Assembly (NCBI RefSeq): GCF_018143015.1
Contig: NC_054756.1
Span: 21,633,298 to 21,697,297 of the forward strand
DNA from: Lytechinus variegatus
Lineage: Eukaryota; Echinodermata; Echinoidea; Temnopleuroida; Toxopneustidae
Reading direction: 5' to 3'
Length of the DNA stretch: 64,000 nt
Of the stretch, positions 1 through 13,600 are shown one piece after another; position 1 is the stretch's first letter; each line of letters opens with the position of its first letter. The notes below the pieces were generated by a model that did no database searches, was not told the origin of the DNA, and was given only the letters and a program-made list of their open reading frames with translations. A program made the translations under genes and the position numbers.

Positions 1-1100
1 AAACTCCTCCTCGTCTGACTCAAATTAAGAATCAATTAAAGGTGGACATCTTGAATACAAAATGAGAAATGACATCAAAGTAATTCTTTCAATGAGTGTC
101 AAAATAGATATATGATTACGCAACAATAATACTCTGACGTCATAATAAACATACGATAATGTAACCATATAAGGATAACAATTGTCATGACGTAATAATA
201 CATTCATTGTTTTCCTTCATTAAATCATAAAAAACGCTTAATTATATTATACGCGCTGCAAAACTTGTGTGCGCTTTGAACAGAAAACAATGGCTGCGCG
301 AGTGTATCAACCTGCAATGTTTATGTTAACAAGCCAGCCGTAACGGTAATAAATCAAATGAAAAGAGATAATTAACTGACACATATTCAATAATTTCGAT
401 ACAGAGTATTTACAAGATAAGAATATGAAATAGATCATCTTAAAGCAAAAATGATGTACATTCATAATATGAATTTCCACTAAACGACAATAGATATGAA
501 TAGATACAAGAGTAAAATATTGAACATACTCATAATATTTCAAGGTGCTCAGAATGACATTTCGTCACTGAATACCACCGTGACGTAGTATTAGAACAGA
601 GAAAATATTCACTAAAACTTGCTCCTCGAAATTCACAAAATTGGTCAGACATGTCATTCAATTTACAATCATTAAACAATTACCACACAATGTAATCACC
701 AATAATAATACTCGATCTTCACAAATATATCGACTTACCAATTAATAGAACAATCGCCAAAAATCGACAAAATTGCAAGAGAAACAAATGTCGTCTGTCA
801 CTGACTTTTCATGGAATTCGAGCTGACGTCATACAGGTTGTGCGCAGGCGCAGTTGATTTGATAAAAAAGGAATATTCCAGTCGTGCGGGGGGGGGGGGA
901 GGGGGGGGGGTGAGGGTGTAAACAAAGTATCGTGGCAACATGCAGAAAAGTAATACATATTCAAATACGAGATAAAATGCATATGGTAATAAACCAAAAG
1001 TAGTAATAAAAGACGAAATCATTATGATAAACTTCAAGATGAACTTTCTCATTATTAAGTTAATAATAATGATGGTAATAATAATAGATAAATTCTTTAT
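1..1100. other. 5' flank of gene A, no gene recognised
   Basis: AT-rich sequence with no coding signal I can support; the open frames in it are short and lack family features. A run of G with two long G tracts sits at about 888-910. The similarity between the gene A and gene B flanks begins only near position 1130. Confidence 0.5.
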
Positions 1101-1104
1101 CATA

Positions 1105-1118
1105 ACATATATATAAAA
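1105..1118 (+). promoter_or_regulatory. possible TATA-like box of gene A
   Basis: An ATATATATAAAAA stretch lies about 370 bases before the gene A start codon. It sits just before the point (about 1130) where gene A and gene B upstream sequences become alignable. Gene B has a weaker AATAAAAGG-type sequence at the matching place (about 40505). There is no transcript evidence; AT-rich DNA gives such matches by chance. Confidence 0.2.
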
Positions 1119-1481
1119 AAACAAGGTTTGGTCAAGTTTCTATGGGGCCTATCCTGGACTATTATGGTAGTGTTTCGGTTTCACTGCACTTATCAAGTGC
1201 AGAAATTAAGGTTCAATTGGCATGTACTTGATGGAAAGAGTTGAGAGCACAGTCTCATCTTATTACTTTCACTCATTATTTTGAAAATTTGTTTGACCGC
1301 CTGACAATGACCTATACCACGTCTGCTCTGATAAACCTGGGCGGTGGTTACTGCTGTGTATTGGAAACGAATTACTGCTCAGGATTTGAGAGAAAATAGG
1401 AGTGACAACTGACAATTCTTTCAGATTTGCTTCAAAGAGACGAATTTATCGTCTATCTGCGAAAAATTTATGAGCATTTCA

Positions 1482-1620
1482 ATGATGACCAACAAAGTGG
1501 ATACAACCATGTGCGGAATACTAGTATTATTTCAAGTATTGATACAGTTGGGCTACAGTAGTGGAGACAATATGACTGTTTCTTCGTATTTCGGTCAATT
1601 TTCAGGAAGGCATGCTTCGG
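1482..1620 (+). CDS. Gene A exon 1: signal peptide
   Basis: Begins with two consecutive ATG codons, encodes a short polar start, then MCGILVLFQVLIQLGYSSG, a typical signal peptide core. It ends in a phase 1 donor (G|GTAATT). Gene B exon 1 (40879-41026) has the same double ATG and the same MCGIL..LFQ pattern, so the start and donor are conserved between paralogs. Confidence 0.75.
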
Positions 1621-4600
1621 GTAATTTCTTGTTATGCTTTGTTTAGAAATAATCGATCGACATGACTGATTTGTCAAAAGACAATAATAATAATAATGAT
1701 GATGATAATAATAGTAGCCAATTTTTATAAAGCGCTTTACCCAGAACGGCCCAAAGCGCGTTACAGCATATCATTACCCCGGTAATTTGATTCACTTCAA
1801 TCAAACACAAAAAGTGCAAAATTTCCACTCCCTTGGGAGCATTCCTTGCATTCGTCGCAACCACATTATGGCGATGGCAAAATCAAACATACATCTTTCA
1901 CATCCTACCGGGTACCCATTTAGCACCTGGATCGAGAGTGGCAAATTGTGGATTAACGCCTTGCGAAAGGACGCTTGACCGCGGTGGGATTCAAACACAC
2001 GACCCTCTGTTTACAAGGCGAGAGTCTGAACCACTACACCTTGGCTAAAAATCGTATTCATCATCATCATTCTCATTATCAGAAATGTATACTTGCATAA
2101 TGTTTCACGAGTGAAAGAGTTTGATCAGGCAGTATATGATAGTGTCATGATTAGCTAGCTTGCATTTCAAAAATCAATATTATGATTATTTTGATGTTTG
2201 AATGAGGTTATATATTTGCTGAATATGGACATAATATTGCTATTCATCTTACTTGTCGGTGTAATCTGTTAATTATCTATATTGTTTAATGGCATATCAA
2301 GGGGGTAGGCTGGAGGGGGGGGGGGGACGCACTGGGTGCACGTGCACCCCCATCCCTCCCCGAAGCAGAGGCCACCGACACTGGCAAGCAAATTGTATAA
2401 AACATCAAATGAGTAAACTGGTTTAATACACACCGAGTTCATACTGACATCTGTTTACCAGATACTCATTTGGCATGTTTGGTGTGACGCGATAAACTCA
2501 GCTGTGAGTACATAGAGCTGCATGGTGTACACTTCAAGTGTGTAATTTCGAGGAGTTTTAAGACATGGAGAACCATCCAACGATTTCCCTTCATTTAGCC
2601 TTTTGATGCCGTAATGATAAAATATGTTACACATGTTTCATTGCATATTTCTTGCAGATTGTAAACAAGGAGTCCTGCCTAAGGCAAATAGCTAAAGGAA
2701 ACATGATTTTGTATGCTTGACTTTACGCTGCTTCTTGTCGGATAATGTGAGCAGACACATTGCTCACTATTACAGTGGACAGCAAAAAAAATGTTGCAAT
2801 ATTCATTGTAATATGATTTGAAATTACTCGACTGGCCGCACTTCTGACACATAGCATCACAAATTTACACATTCCAACACACTAATCATAACATTTTTAT
2901 AGTGTGGAAGTGTGTGGGATTTTGCCGAATGTTGAATTTAAAAATGTCAAATTATTTAGTTTAATCACATTTTGACACTGTTATAATTAAATATTTCACC
3001 CAATATCAGGACACAATATGCCTTTGATTTCGTACATGTTCATTATTTAAGTTTGTGCTCAAATAAAAATGGAAATATCCCAGTTATCTTTTTTTCGCCA
3101 CAAATCATTTTCAGTTTTCCATGAAACTTGCGGCATCACAGGTCTTCACCAAAGACTACATTGCATTTGTGTATTTCTTTACTTCTTTAAAAAATGGAAG
3201 CTATTTGCATATCGTTGTAACCCCACGGATATAACCGTACTATGACCTCCTGGTAAACGCACGGACATTTTGAGAGCTCCCGATATTTCAACAAAATTTG
3301 GTGAAAACATCCCTTAAACTGTTGCATATCCGTGAATATGGATAGAGGAATGCGAGATTACAACCTTAGGGCGCAGCAGAAAGGAAAATCTCAATCTACT
3401 GCCGCAACTAAGAGCAAAAACAGTGAGGTAAATACAACCGATAGTGAGCAGTCCACCACTACAGGCGCCATGACAGGTGACACGTCATTGCACGAGGAAC
3501 GCAGCGCTCAGGGAGCAGCCATGATACCCCCGGAACTCGCTTCTTTTATGCTAGAGTCAAGGGCTTCATTCACACAATTAAACGGTAAGCTGGATAAATT
3601 TATGGAAGAAATGTCTACTATGAAAGCAGATCTCGCTAATACTAACCACAAAGTATCAGATCTTGAAACGGGTCTTACTCTTACTTCTGATAAAGTTTCA
3701 AGTATTGAGAACACTTATCTTCCCCAGTTGCGTTCCCAAATCCTCAAGAAAATAGAAGAACTTGATGAAAAACTACTACTGAATGAAATTCACGATAGGA
3801 AATCTAACTTGCTCATTTATGGAGTTCAACAAAGAAATGAGAAGGAAAACACCTACGATGTGGTGCATGAAGTGTTTGTTCATTTTATGGGAATATCAAA
3901 GGAAGAAGCGTCCCGGATCCCTCTTGTTAATGCGCACAGGCTACCCTCTTCCGCCCGTGGAGTTGCAGAACCTCAACGTCAACCCCCAGCAATCATTGTC
4001 AGATTCGTCAGGATGATTGACCGTGATCGTTTGTTGTATGGATTTGAGCGACGACCACGTCAACACTCGCCGACATCTACCCAGCAGCCTAACCCACAGC
4101 TTCAATCTTCCCCTTACAGTAAAGTTACCATACGCACCGATTTGCCCCCAAAAATGAAAAGGGAGAGGGGTAGATTGGCCTCAATCGCGTATTCACTAAG
4201 AAAGAAGGATCAAATGGCTACGAGAATCAAAATTGTTGGATCGAAAGTAATTCTACAAACACGCAAATTCTCGAGGAGTGCTGGAGCAACCCCTGAGAGC
4301 TGGTCTGTTTGGTCCGATCCCGGTAGCGAAAAGTAGTGATGTTTACAAATGTCAAAGAAATGTTTCAGAAGCAAATATTAAGAAAACAGCTAACTTTAAA
4401 AAAAAATCAATGAAATAATACTAAAATGAAATATGTACTTGAAGAACAATGAAGAGTGTATTCACGCTGAATAACATCGATACATGAGATAAAATTGGTC
4501 AGGCGATGGAATTATGCACTTATTGTTTAAAATGATATGTACCCTTTGGGGCATTTTTTTTCTTTTAAAGTTGCTACATGATCAAAATGGTGTGTTAAAT

Positions 4601-7600
4601 TGATAACTAAGATGGCAAAATTTTGCAGATTATAAAACATGAAATTAGTATTTATTGAAAGAAAGCGATGGAAGATAGGTAAAGCTGCTTGTCACTTTTC
4701 CTTTTCTTTATATTCACAAACAACTTTAAGGTTTGTGACCCCCCCCCCCGATTGGTTGTAACTAAAGTTGTAACATACATGTATAATCATTACCTTTAAA
4801 ATGGCAAGTCATTAAAGAGAAATGAGAAATGAAGGGGTTTTTTGCTTTCTTTTAAAGTTGCTACATGATCAAAATGGTGTTTTAAAGGGATAACTAAGAA
4901 GGCAAAACTTTGCTGATTATAAAAATATGAAATTAGTATTTATTGAAAGAAAGTGATGGAAGATAAGGTTAAGCTGCTCGTCACTTTTCCTTTTCCTTAT
5001 ATTCATAAACAACTTTAAGGTTTGTGAAATCCCCAAACAGGTTGTAACTTAAGTTGAAACATATAATCATTGGATTTAAAACGGCAAGTCATTAGAAAGG
5101 AGAAATGAGGGGTTTGAAGTCCTTCTGTTTTTTGTCCCCCTTATTTTATTTAATGATCAAATACTATGAAAAATCTTTAACATCGTTTGACTTGTGTATT
5201 TACAATGAGAACAAATGATAATAAGCATCTAACAACAAGCCATTAGAAAGGAATGTTGAACAACGATGAAATTATGTAACAGAATGATGAATATATATAT
5301 TTTTTATTCAATTTGAAAATGCCTTTCGCTTTTTTATGTAAACAAAAAATAATTAAAAAGTGAAAAATTGGCATCAAATTTAGTTTTGAATCAAATAATT
5401 GAATTTGGCAGCATGTCCTTATAAAAAAAAAACAAGCAATAGAAAGGTTAAGAAGGATTGAATAAGTTGAAATAGAATTCAAAAATACATTTTTTAACTG
5501 AATGTCCTTTACCTTTGTATCACGAACATTTTAATGAATATTATAGAATGTGGTTCCAGTGTACATATATATAAAACGTTGTTGCAATCACCGTTGGATA
5601 GGAAATGTTTAAAAGGAAGTGATTGGAAGATTTAAATGAAGAAAGGGCAGAATGGAATGAAACAGAATGAGAATACTTTTAGATTCTCCAAATGGAAAGT
5701 CCTTCACGTTTCTTCTTTTCTTAAAAATATAATCATTAAATCATTACCTGTATATGTGTAGTAAAATGGTTGCATTGGTTTAGTTACTTTTCTTTTTTGG
5801 GAGCAAATAATCAATAGTATTCAACCGACAGATCATGTTAGAAAGAAATGATAGAAAGATGACGGAGTTGGAAGGTCTTTTATTTGTTTGTTTGTTTTTG
5901 TGTTTTTCGATTGAAAGACCTTCAATTTCTTGTAGGTTTTCTTTTCTCTTTTTCCTTATGTAAAAGAAGGAAAGAAAATGTTAAAAGATGTTTACAATAA
6001 CTGATTAGAATACTCAAAGCTGAACCAAAGTATTATAAAAGTATGACAGCAAGTCTTGGATGGAATGAAATAAAAAAAAAATGATGACAAAAAAAAATGT
6101 TTAATTACAGTTGTTTTGATATCAAGTCATTTTTAGAAAGAAGTGTTGAAAAGATATAGTTAGGATTTCATTGATTGAGGAAGAAAAAATCACTTCACAT
6201 AATCTCTTTACATATAGATATAAAATTACAAAAGAATTATTTAGGTCTTAATTCCCATACTTGTATTTGTATAGATAATGGGGTATGATTTCGTCTAACA
6301 GCTCCAAACGCATGCATAAATAATCTCTTTTCTTCTCTTAATGCAACTAATAATTCCAAATAAGGAATACTCACTTGTTAAATGTATCTGATAAAATGCA
6401 TGCATAATATTTTGCGTGTCAATATTTTGGTCTTCTATTTCCATGAAATGTTGTTGAGGTCAACTGTAAGTAAATGATTTTTTTTTATGTTGGAGTGCCT
6501 TTCCTCAAATGAAAAAAATGGAAAAAGCTGGTGCTGTTATTTGCGTATTGCATTCCTCTTGCATTTGTAACAAAAAATATAGACATTTCAAACGATTCTA
6601 CAAAATCTGATGTAGAGGTTTAATGTCTCGGACATGAGTCCATTATTTTTTGTTATTCCATCAACAAGGATATGTTTGACGTATATAGAAAACGCATTAA
6701 AGAAATGATATATGACGGTATCGAGAGAGTTGAGATACATAGATTTCATTCAATTCTTTTTTCATGTTATATAATTTTGTTTACATCAGATATAAAATCA
6801 GGAAAAAAAAAATATAAGGCACACTCATTTGTATATAGGTGTATATATACATGTTTATAATGTATTCGCATGACACTTGCATGTCTATTTTTTAAGTCCT
6901 TGAAAGGTTTGCGAGGCCAAGTGTAAAGGAGTTTTTTTTTTCTTTTACCTATATTCAGTGCCTTTTCTCTGATTAAAAAAGGTCTAGTGGCATGAATAAC
7001 GGGTTTCAATTGCTTGGAGTAGCTTGACCTTTATTTAAACTGCTCAGTTCATCATTGACCTGCTCTAATATGCAATGTGCTTGTTTCATATTTATGAATA
7101 ATTATGATAATGACAAATTGCAGTTTAGAGGATAATGGAAAATAAAACCATAAAATCTTAGATGTTTTATTATTAAGGCTTGTTTAAATAATTTCATTAA
7201 TCAATGAAAAAAGGGTTAATCAGCAGGAGTTTTTTTGTAATTCACATCCTTACAGGGGAAAAAGAAGCTAATTCAATGTTAAATTGAGTTGAATAAATTA
7301 TTTTTTTCTATAAAGTTTGCATTTGTCATAAACCTGTAAAGCATTTTTATTCAGAGTGTTTCTAATTTAAGCAAGATGAATAATTTGTACATACACCAAA
7401 TGCGAAATTAAGTAGACGATGTACCACTTTGATTTTAGATTAAGAATATTGTTGTAAAATTCGAACATTGACTCTTTTCACCTCCATTTACTTTACTGGG
7501 AAGTCTGCCCTGAATTGTTTGCATCAATGACTATGCCACTTTAAGTATTGTTATAGGGAGGCTTCCCATCTTCGTTATTATCTATGGGAGCTCACCCATG

Positions 7601-10600
7601 TTCGTTATGCGTCTGTTAAGAACGCAAAGGTTAACATTCAGTAGACATTGTATATATGTAAATGTTAACCTGTTGAATCTTTGTTTGTTTGTAGATTTTT
7701 TCTTGTTCTCTTTGTGTGTAACCAGTTTTTCTTCATCGAATTCTTCTTCTCTCCAGGTCTTTGCCTCGTCTACACTCACGTGCAAGCGGTATCCATGGTC
7801 CCCACAGGAAGCTCCGTTTTTCATTTCGTGTTATTCTCACAAAATTCCCGGTCATTGAAAATCAACCTTTTGCAATGTTGAATGATGATGAGTTATACCA
7901 TTTGTTTAGGCCGAATACTGAAACCCAACAGAAAAATTGCAACGTGCCGTATTTTGAAAACCTTGTATCCAAGGAAATGAATTTAGCTGTAGACTTAAAC
8001 GATAATAATGACAATAATTATCACAGTTCAAATTACTTTACCATAAATCAATTTAAATCTCCGGAAAAGTCAGCGAATACATTTTCAATCATGCACATGA
8101 ATATAAGGAGCCTGAGCTGCAACTTCGATAATTTACGTCTTTTAACTGATACATCTCCACAAACGAATTTGTCTGTAATCGCGTTAACCGAGACATGGTT
8201 ATCTCAGGAATCTAATACTCTATACTCACTTCCTGGTTATACCTTTGTAGAAAATAATAGAGCTAATAGGAGAGGAGGAGGGGTGGGTCTCTATATTAAT
8301 GAAAAATTAGAATATTTCATACATACAGATCTTAATTGTATGAATGAATTTGCTGAATCTATTGTTATTGAAATTCAAATCCAAAAATCTAAAAACATTA
8401 TTATAGCGGTATTTTATAGACCTCCCAACTCCAACACACATATTTTTTTAGAATACTTACAAGATTTTCTACAAAATCCAGTTTTTATAAATAAAGATTG
8501 TTATATAGCAGGAGATTTCAACATAGATATATCTAATACTAACCATAATGCCTCACAAGAATTTTTGGACATAATGATATCCTCATCTTTTTTACCTTTA
8601 ATTACAAAACCAACCCGGGTTACTAACCAATCTGCAACTCTTATTGATAATATTTTTTGTAATGTTACTCCTTTACCCGAGTCGGGAATTATTTTATCTG
8701 ATATCTCAGACCATTTTCCGATATTTTCAAGAGTCCCGTTTAGTTTAACAAAAAATCATTCCCCGCAGCATAAGTTCCGAAAAGTAACGCCAAATAATAT
8801 AGCAAGGTTGAAAGAAGGTCTAGAAGACACTGACTGGTCTGAGGTGTTCGGTTCGCAAGATACCAATACTGCATATAATATATTCATTAAAAATTTAACC
8901 ACACACTTAGATAGACACGTACCACTAGTCAATAAATGCTACAATTATAAAAAGAGTCCAAGACTTCCTTGGATATCGAAATCAATATTACGGTCAATAA
9001 ATCGTAAAAACAATTTATACTATGCCGACAAAATAAATCGTTCAGAGAAGTCGCATCGCAAATACACCATGTATAAAAATACCCTCACAAAAATTTTGCG
9101 CAGCGAAAAACGAAAATACTTCACAAACCAATTAATTCATTTCAAGCATGATATAAGAAAAACATGGCAAACTATAAACAATGCCTTGAATAAGTATAGC
9201 GTAAAATCGAACATAAGAACAATAAAACACAATGATATCGAAATTCATGATTCTGCGCGGATAGCTGACATATTCAATCAATATTTTTCACAGATCGGAA
9301 AAAATCTAGCCGACAATATACCATTAACACAAAAGAAATTTACCGATTTCACTCACCGACCAAATCCTAATTCTCTTTTTCTATTACCAGTGCATAGGAA
9401 TGAAATAATAGATACAGTGAATAATTTAAAAAACAAAAAGAGTTGTGGTCATGATGGTATTGATAATATTTTATTAAAAAATATCATAGAATATATTGTT
9501 GATCCTTTAGTACACATATTTAATCTATCCTTAATCAATGGCGTCGTTCCCGACAATATGAAAATATCTAAGGTAATACCTGTGTACAAAAAAGGAGATA
9601 AGAATAATGTATGTAACTATAGACCGATATCTTTATTGCCTACTCTATCAAAGATTCTAGAAAGAGTGATATATACAAGACTATTAGAATTTTTGAATAA
9701 ATATAACATAATTTCTGACTTTCAATTTGGATTCCGCCAAAAGCATAGTACTTCTCATGCCACTCTTTCATTTGTTGAAAAAATCACAAAAGCTATTGAT
9801 AACTTTGAACATACAGTAGGTGTTTTTCTGGACCTCTCCAAGGCCTTTGACACTATAAATCATGAAATACTACTATACAAACTTGAAAATTACGGAATCC
9901 GTGGAAAGGCCTTGGAGTGGTTCAGGAATTACCTAATAAACCGTAAACAGTTTGTTCACATAAATGAACACAATTCTTCTCTACTAAAGGTTAATTGGGG
10001 TGTTCCTCAAGGCAGCATACTGGGCCCACTTTTATTTTCGATCTATGTAAATGACATTCACAATTCTTCGACAATGTTATCTTATATTCTTTTTGCAGAT
10101 GATTCAAATGTACTTTATTCTCATCCTAATCCCGATATTTTAGTCAATATATTGAACATTGAACTGGAGAAACTAGTACAATGGATAAGATCTAATAAAT
10201 TGTCAATCAATGTACAAAAAACGAAATGTATGCTTTTCAGCAATTCTTTAGATAAATTACCATACGATATTAAATTGGACAACGCTGACATTGAAGTGGT
10301 CACTACAACAAAATTTTTAGGTCTGATAGTAGACAACAATTTATCTTGGAAAACACACATTGATTTTATATGCCGTACAATTTCACGCAATATTGGTGTT
10401 ATAAATAAGGTCAAGTTTTTTCTTCCAACTTCCTCCCTAAAAATGCTTTATTCAACATTAATTTTACCCTATCTAAACTACGGGATAATTGTCTGGGGAA
10501 ATACACATACATCATATCTAGAACGAATATTACTTTTACAGAAAAAGGCATTGCGCGTTATTTTTAATATGTCCTGGAGATCCCACACAGACCAATTGTT

Positions 10601-13600
10601 TATTGACAATAAAATCTTAAAAGTAAAAACATTATATCAATATAACTTGGGTCAATTTATGTATCAATTAAATAATAATATGCTACCATCAATCTTTGAT
10701 TCTTCGTTTAATAAAAACAAAACTATTCATAAATACCCTACACGTCAATCCGAGGAATTTCATTTTCCTCTACCCCGGACAATTCTTGCCAAATCCATCT
10801 TCACTTTCGAAGGCCCTCGACTTTGGGGCACTCTTGATAATACTATCAAAGATTCCCCAAGCCTAAATTCTTTTAAATTTAAGTTGAAAAAGTTTCTCCA
10901 AGACACTCGTTAGTTTTTTTAACTCTTCATCACTCATACATTATATTTTTCATATATACTCAGCACTACGAGCAGTGAAATATGATATTTTTCGTTCTCC
11001 TGTTCTGTAAATTCGCCTTGAGTGTTGGGGCAAGAATCTGGAGACCACTGATCTTGCTATTTTCTCTCTTTTTCTATTTCTTTCTTTTTATTTCTTTTAA
11101 ATTATTCATTCAGATAGATTTAAGTTCAAATGTCTACTATGTTGGGTTTGTGCTTTTGTTTATATTCTTCATACGTGTGTTATAGGAGGCTGCATCCTAC
11201 AAGCTTCGCTTTTTAGCAGCCTCCTCCGTTTCCGGCCTGTTATCTTGATTATTATACATAATAAGTTTCTTTGTTTTATTGATTATAATTATATCAAGAT
11301 GTATGTAACAAAACTATTGCAAATGTTAATGATTGTTGGAAATGGAAATAAAATGAAATGAAATGAAATATCACTTCAGTTCCACCTCCCCAAGATGTGC
11401 CATGCTGAAACCAATCTACGCATTTGCATATAATTACTTTATACAAAGTTATTGTTTCACCTAAATTTCCATTTCAAATAGCCTCACTATACTATTCAAT
11501 TACCTACTGTTACGATACTGCAACAAATACCAATAAAATAATCTTAAATTGATTTCCCTTTTTTATTACAGGAAATAATTAACCAATTAATTATAATTAA
11601 TTATAATTAACGATCATAAATAAAACATAAATAAATATTGATTTACGTCTCTTGAGATTGTGATAATAATCCAAAGTAAAATCCAGTATTTAATCTAAGT
11701 TGGCTGGCGAAGATAAGTTCACAATGATGGTGACGATGAAACCGATGTCGAAGCACAATGAATAATAAGCATGATAAGAGTCACTGTAACGAGTTGAAAT
11801 TTCCGTGAAGACGATGTTGATGATGATTAACAGTCAATTTCAGCAATCCATGGGTTGAAGAGTGTTCATTAAACCACGTTGATGATCTCGATGAGAACTA
11901 AGAATTCCTCTCTCAAAATAACTGCAAACAGTTCATTGATGGTGTGTAAATAATTCCACAGACGAAAAATATTCCAGATGGAAATAAAGTCTGCTCTGAC
12001 ATAAAGTCTGGCATGAAACTCTTAGCTCAGATCTGATCTGATGAAGTGATCTGGTATGATATGATGAAGTGGTCTGATATGATGTGAACCTTGAAGAAAC
12101 TGCCACCTTATTTATACACATTTCAACCAGTGGCGTAACTACGGGAAGCCGGGGGGGGGGCATGGGGGGCACGTGCCCCCCAATCGGCTGACCAAAAAAA
12201 AACCGGGGAAAAGGCGAAAAAGAGGGAGAAAGGAAGAGGAACGTAGTGGGAAAGAAGAAATTATTATTCATTATAATGGTATATTACATTATAATCACGT
12301 TATGTTATATTACACAGGAAACATTTTTATCATAATTTTATGAAACATAATTTGCTCAGGGCCTATGTTTTCATTGTTCCTGGTGTTTGCATTGTCTGTT
12401 TAAAGAGATATATAAACTTGTTGTACGAAAAACCCCCGTTTCAAGTCAATATGCACCAAATATATCATTGTTTTATGTAGTGACAAATGCTCCTTTTTCA
12501 TGACTACATAAAATGATTGCCCCATGTTAAGGTCTTAATATAAAACATTTCCTTCCGTGATTACGTTCGCATTAGTGGAGTGGTGAGATTAGTCTGCTCT
12601 CCGTGAATTCCTAAAATCAGTCCTTAAAATGTCCCATTGTCTGATCTGAATATCAAAAATTTTTGGCTCGTGCTTCGCGCTCGCATCAGTTGGTTAGTGA
12701 AATACGTATGGTCTTAATAGAGAATTCTTACAAGTAAGCCTTAGAATGTCCCGCTTCAGGTCAGAATTATCTAAATTTTCAGCTCGCGCTTCGCGCTCGC
12801 AAAATTTGATTAGTGAGGTGCGTATGATTGAAATGACAAAAGTGCTTCATGTGTTCAGATGTAATTCTAACAAAATCAGCAAGCGCTTGGCATTCGCATT
12901 AGATGACTATGGTGAGCTATGTATACTATTAAGGGATTCCTAAAATATAGTTCTTAAGATATCCCTGTTTGGGGTCAATGTACAAAATTTTCGGCTCGCG
13001 CTTCGCGCTCGCATTGTTTAGCGAGACAGTTACGTATCATGAATTCAAAATAGATTATAATGTCCCTTTGAAGGTCTGAATATCAATAATTTTCAGCTCG
13101 CGCTTCGCGCTCGCATTATTTGATTGCTGAGATGCATATTATTATACATGATTACAATGACTACAAGTACTTCCTTAAAATGTCTCTATTAGGTCAGTAT
13201 ACCTGACAACTGAGCACGCTTCGCGCGCTCTCTAAGTGACACAAAATTTTTGCTGGTGCCCCCAATGCCGTGACCCACGGTACGCCACTGTTATTCTAGA
13301 GGCTTCTACTATTCACTCTTCTGGAAGCTTCTGGTATTGTCTTTTAAAGAACATTCTCCTTCTTTCAGGAGCAATCACACTCTTGAATGACCTCAGTGAA
13401 ATTAACATGTCAATAAAATAGCTAAGCCTATTGTGCATTTCCACTACCAATACAAGTCTATTGTAAAGCAATCTCTATTCAGAAATAACAAAGAGTATTC
13501 AAAGATTAGTGTCCAACAAAGCTGTAGTGGAACATTCGTGATCATTCTATGCTATGAAATATCCTTAAAGAGGAAAAAACTAAATAAATGAATGTAATTG

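Larger units (their letters stand above)
3240..11370 (+). mobile_element. CR1/L2-like non-LTR retrotransposon (LINE) with both ORFs open
   Basis: Parts in order: about 90 bases of leader, ORF1 (3332-4336), an unusually long spacer of 3.5 kb with degenerate tandem repeats, ORF2 (7875-10913), a 3' untranslated region with a 10-bp stem-loop (11184-11225), and a terminal AAATG repeat tail (about 11344-11370). ORF2 has endonuclease and reverse transcriptase domains without stops, so the copy could be recent. The clade call rests on the APE-type endonuclease and the FADD-type reverse transcriptase. The 5' boundary is approximate. Confidence 0.75.
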
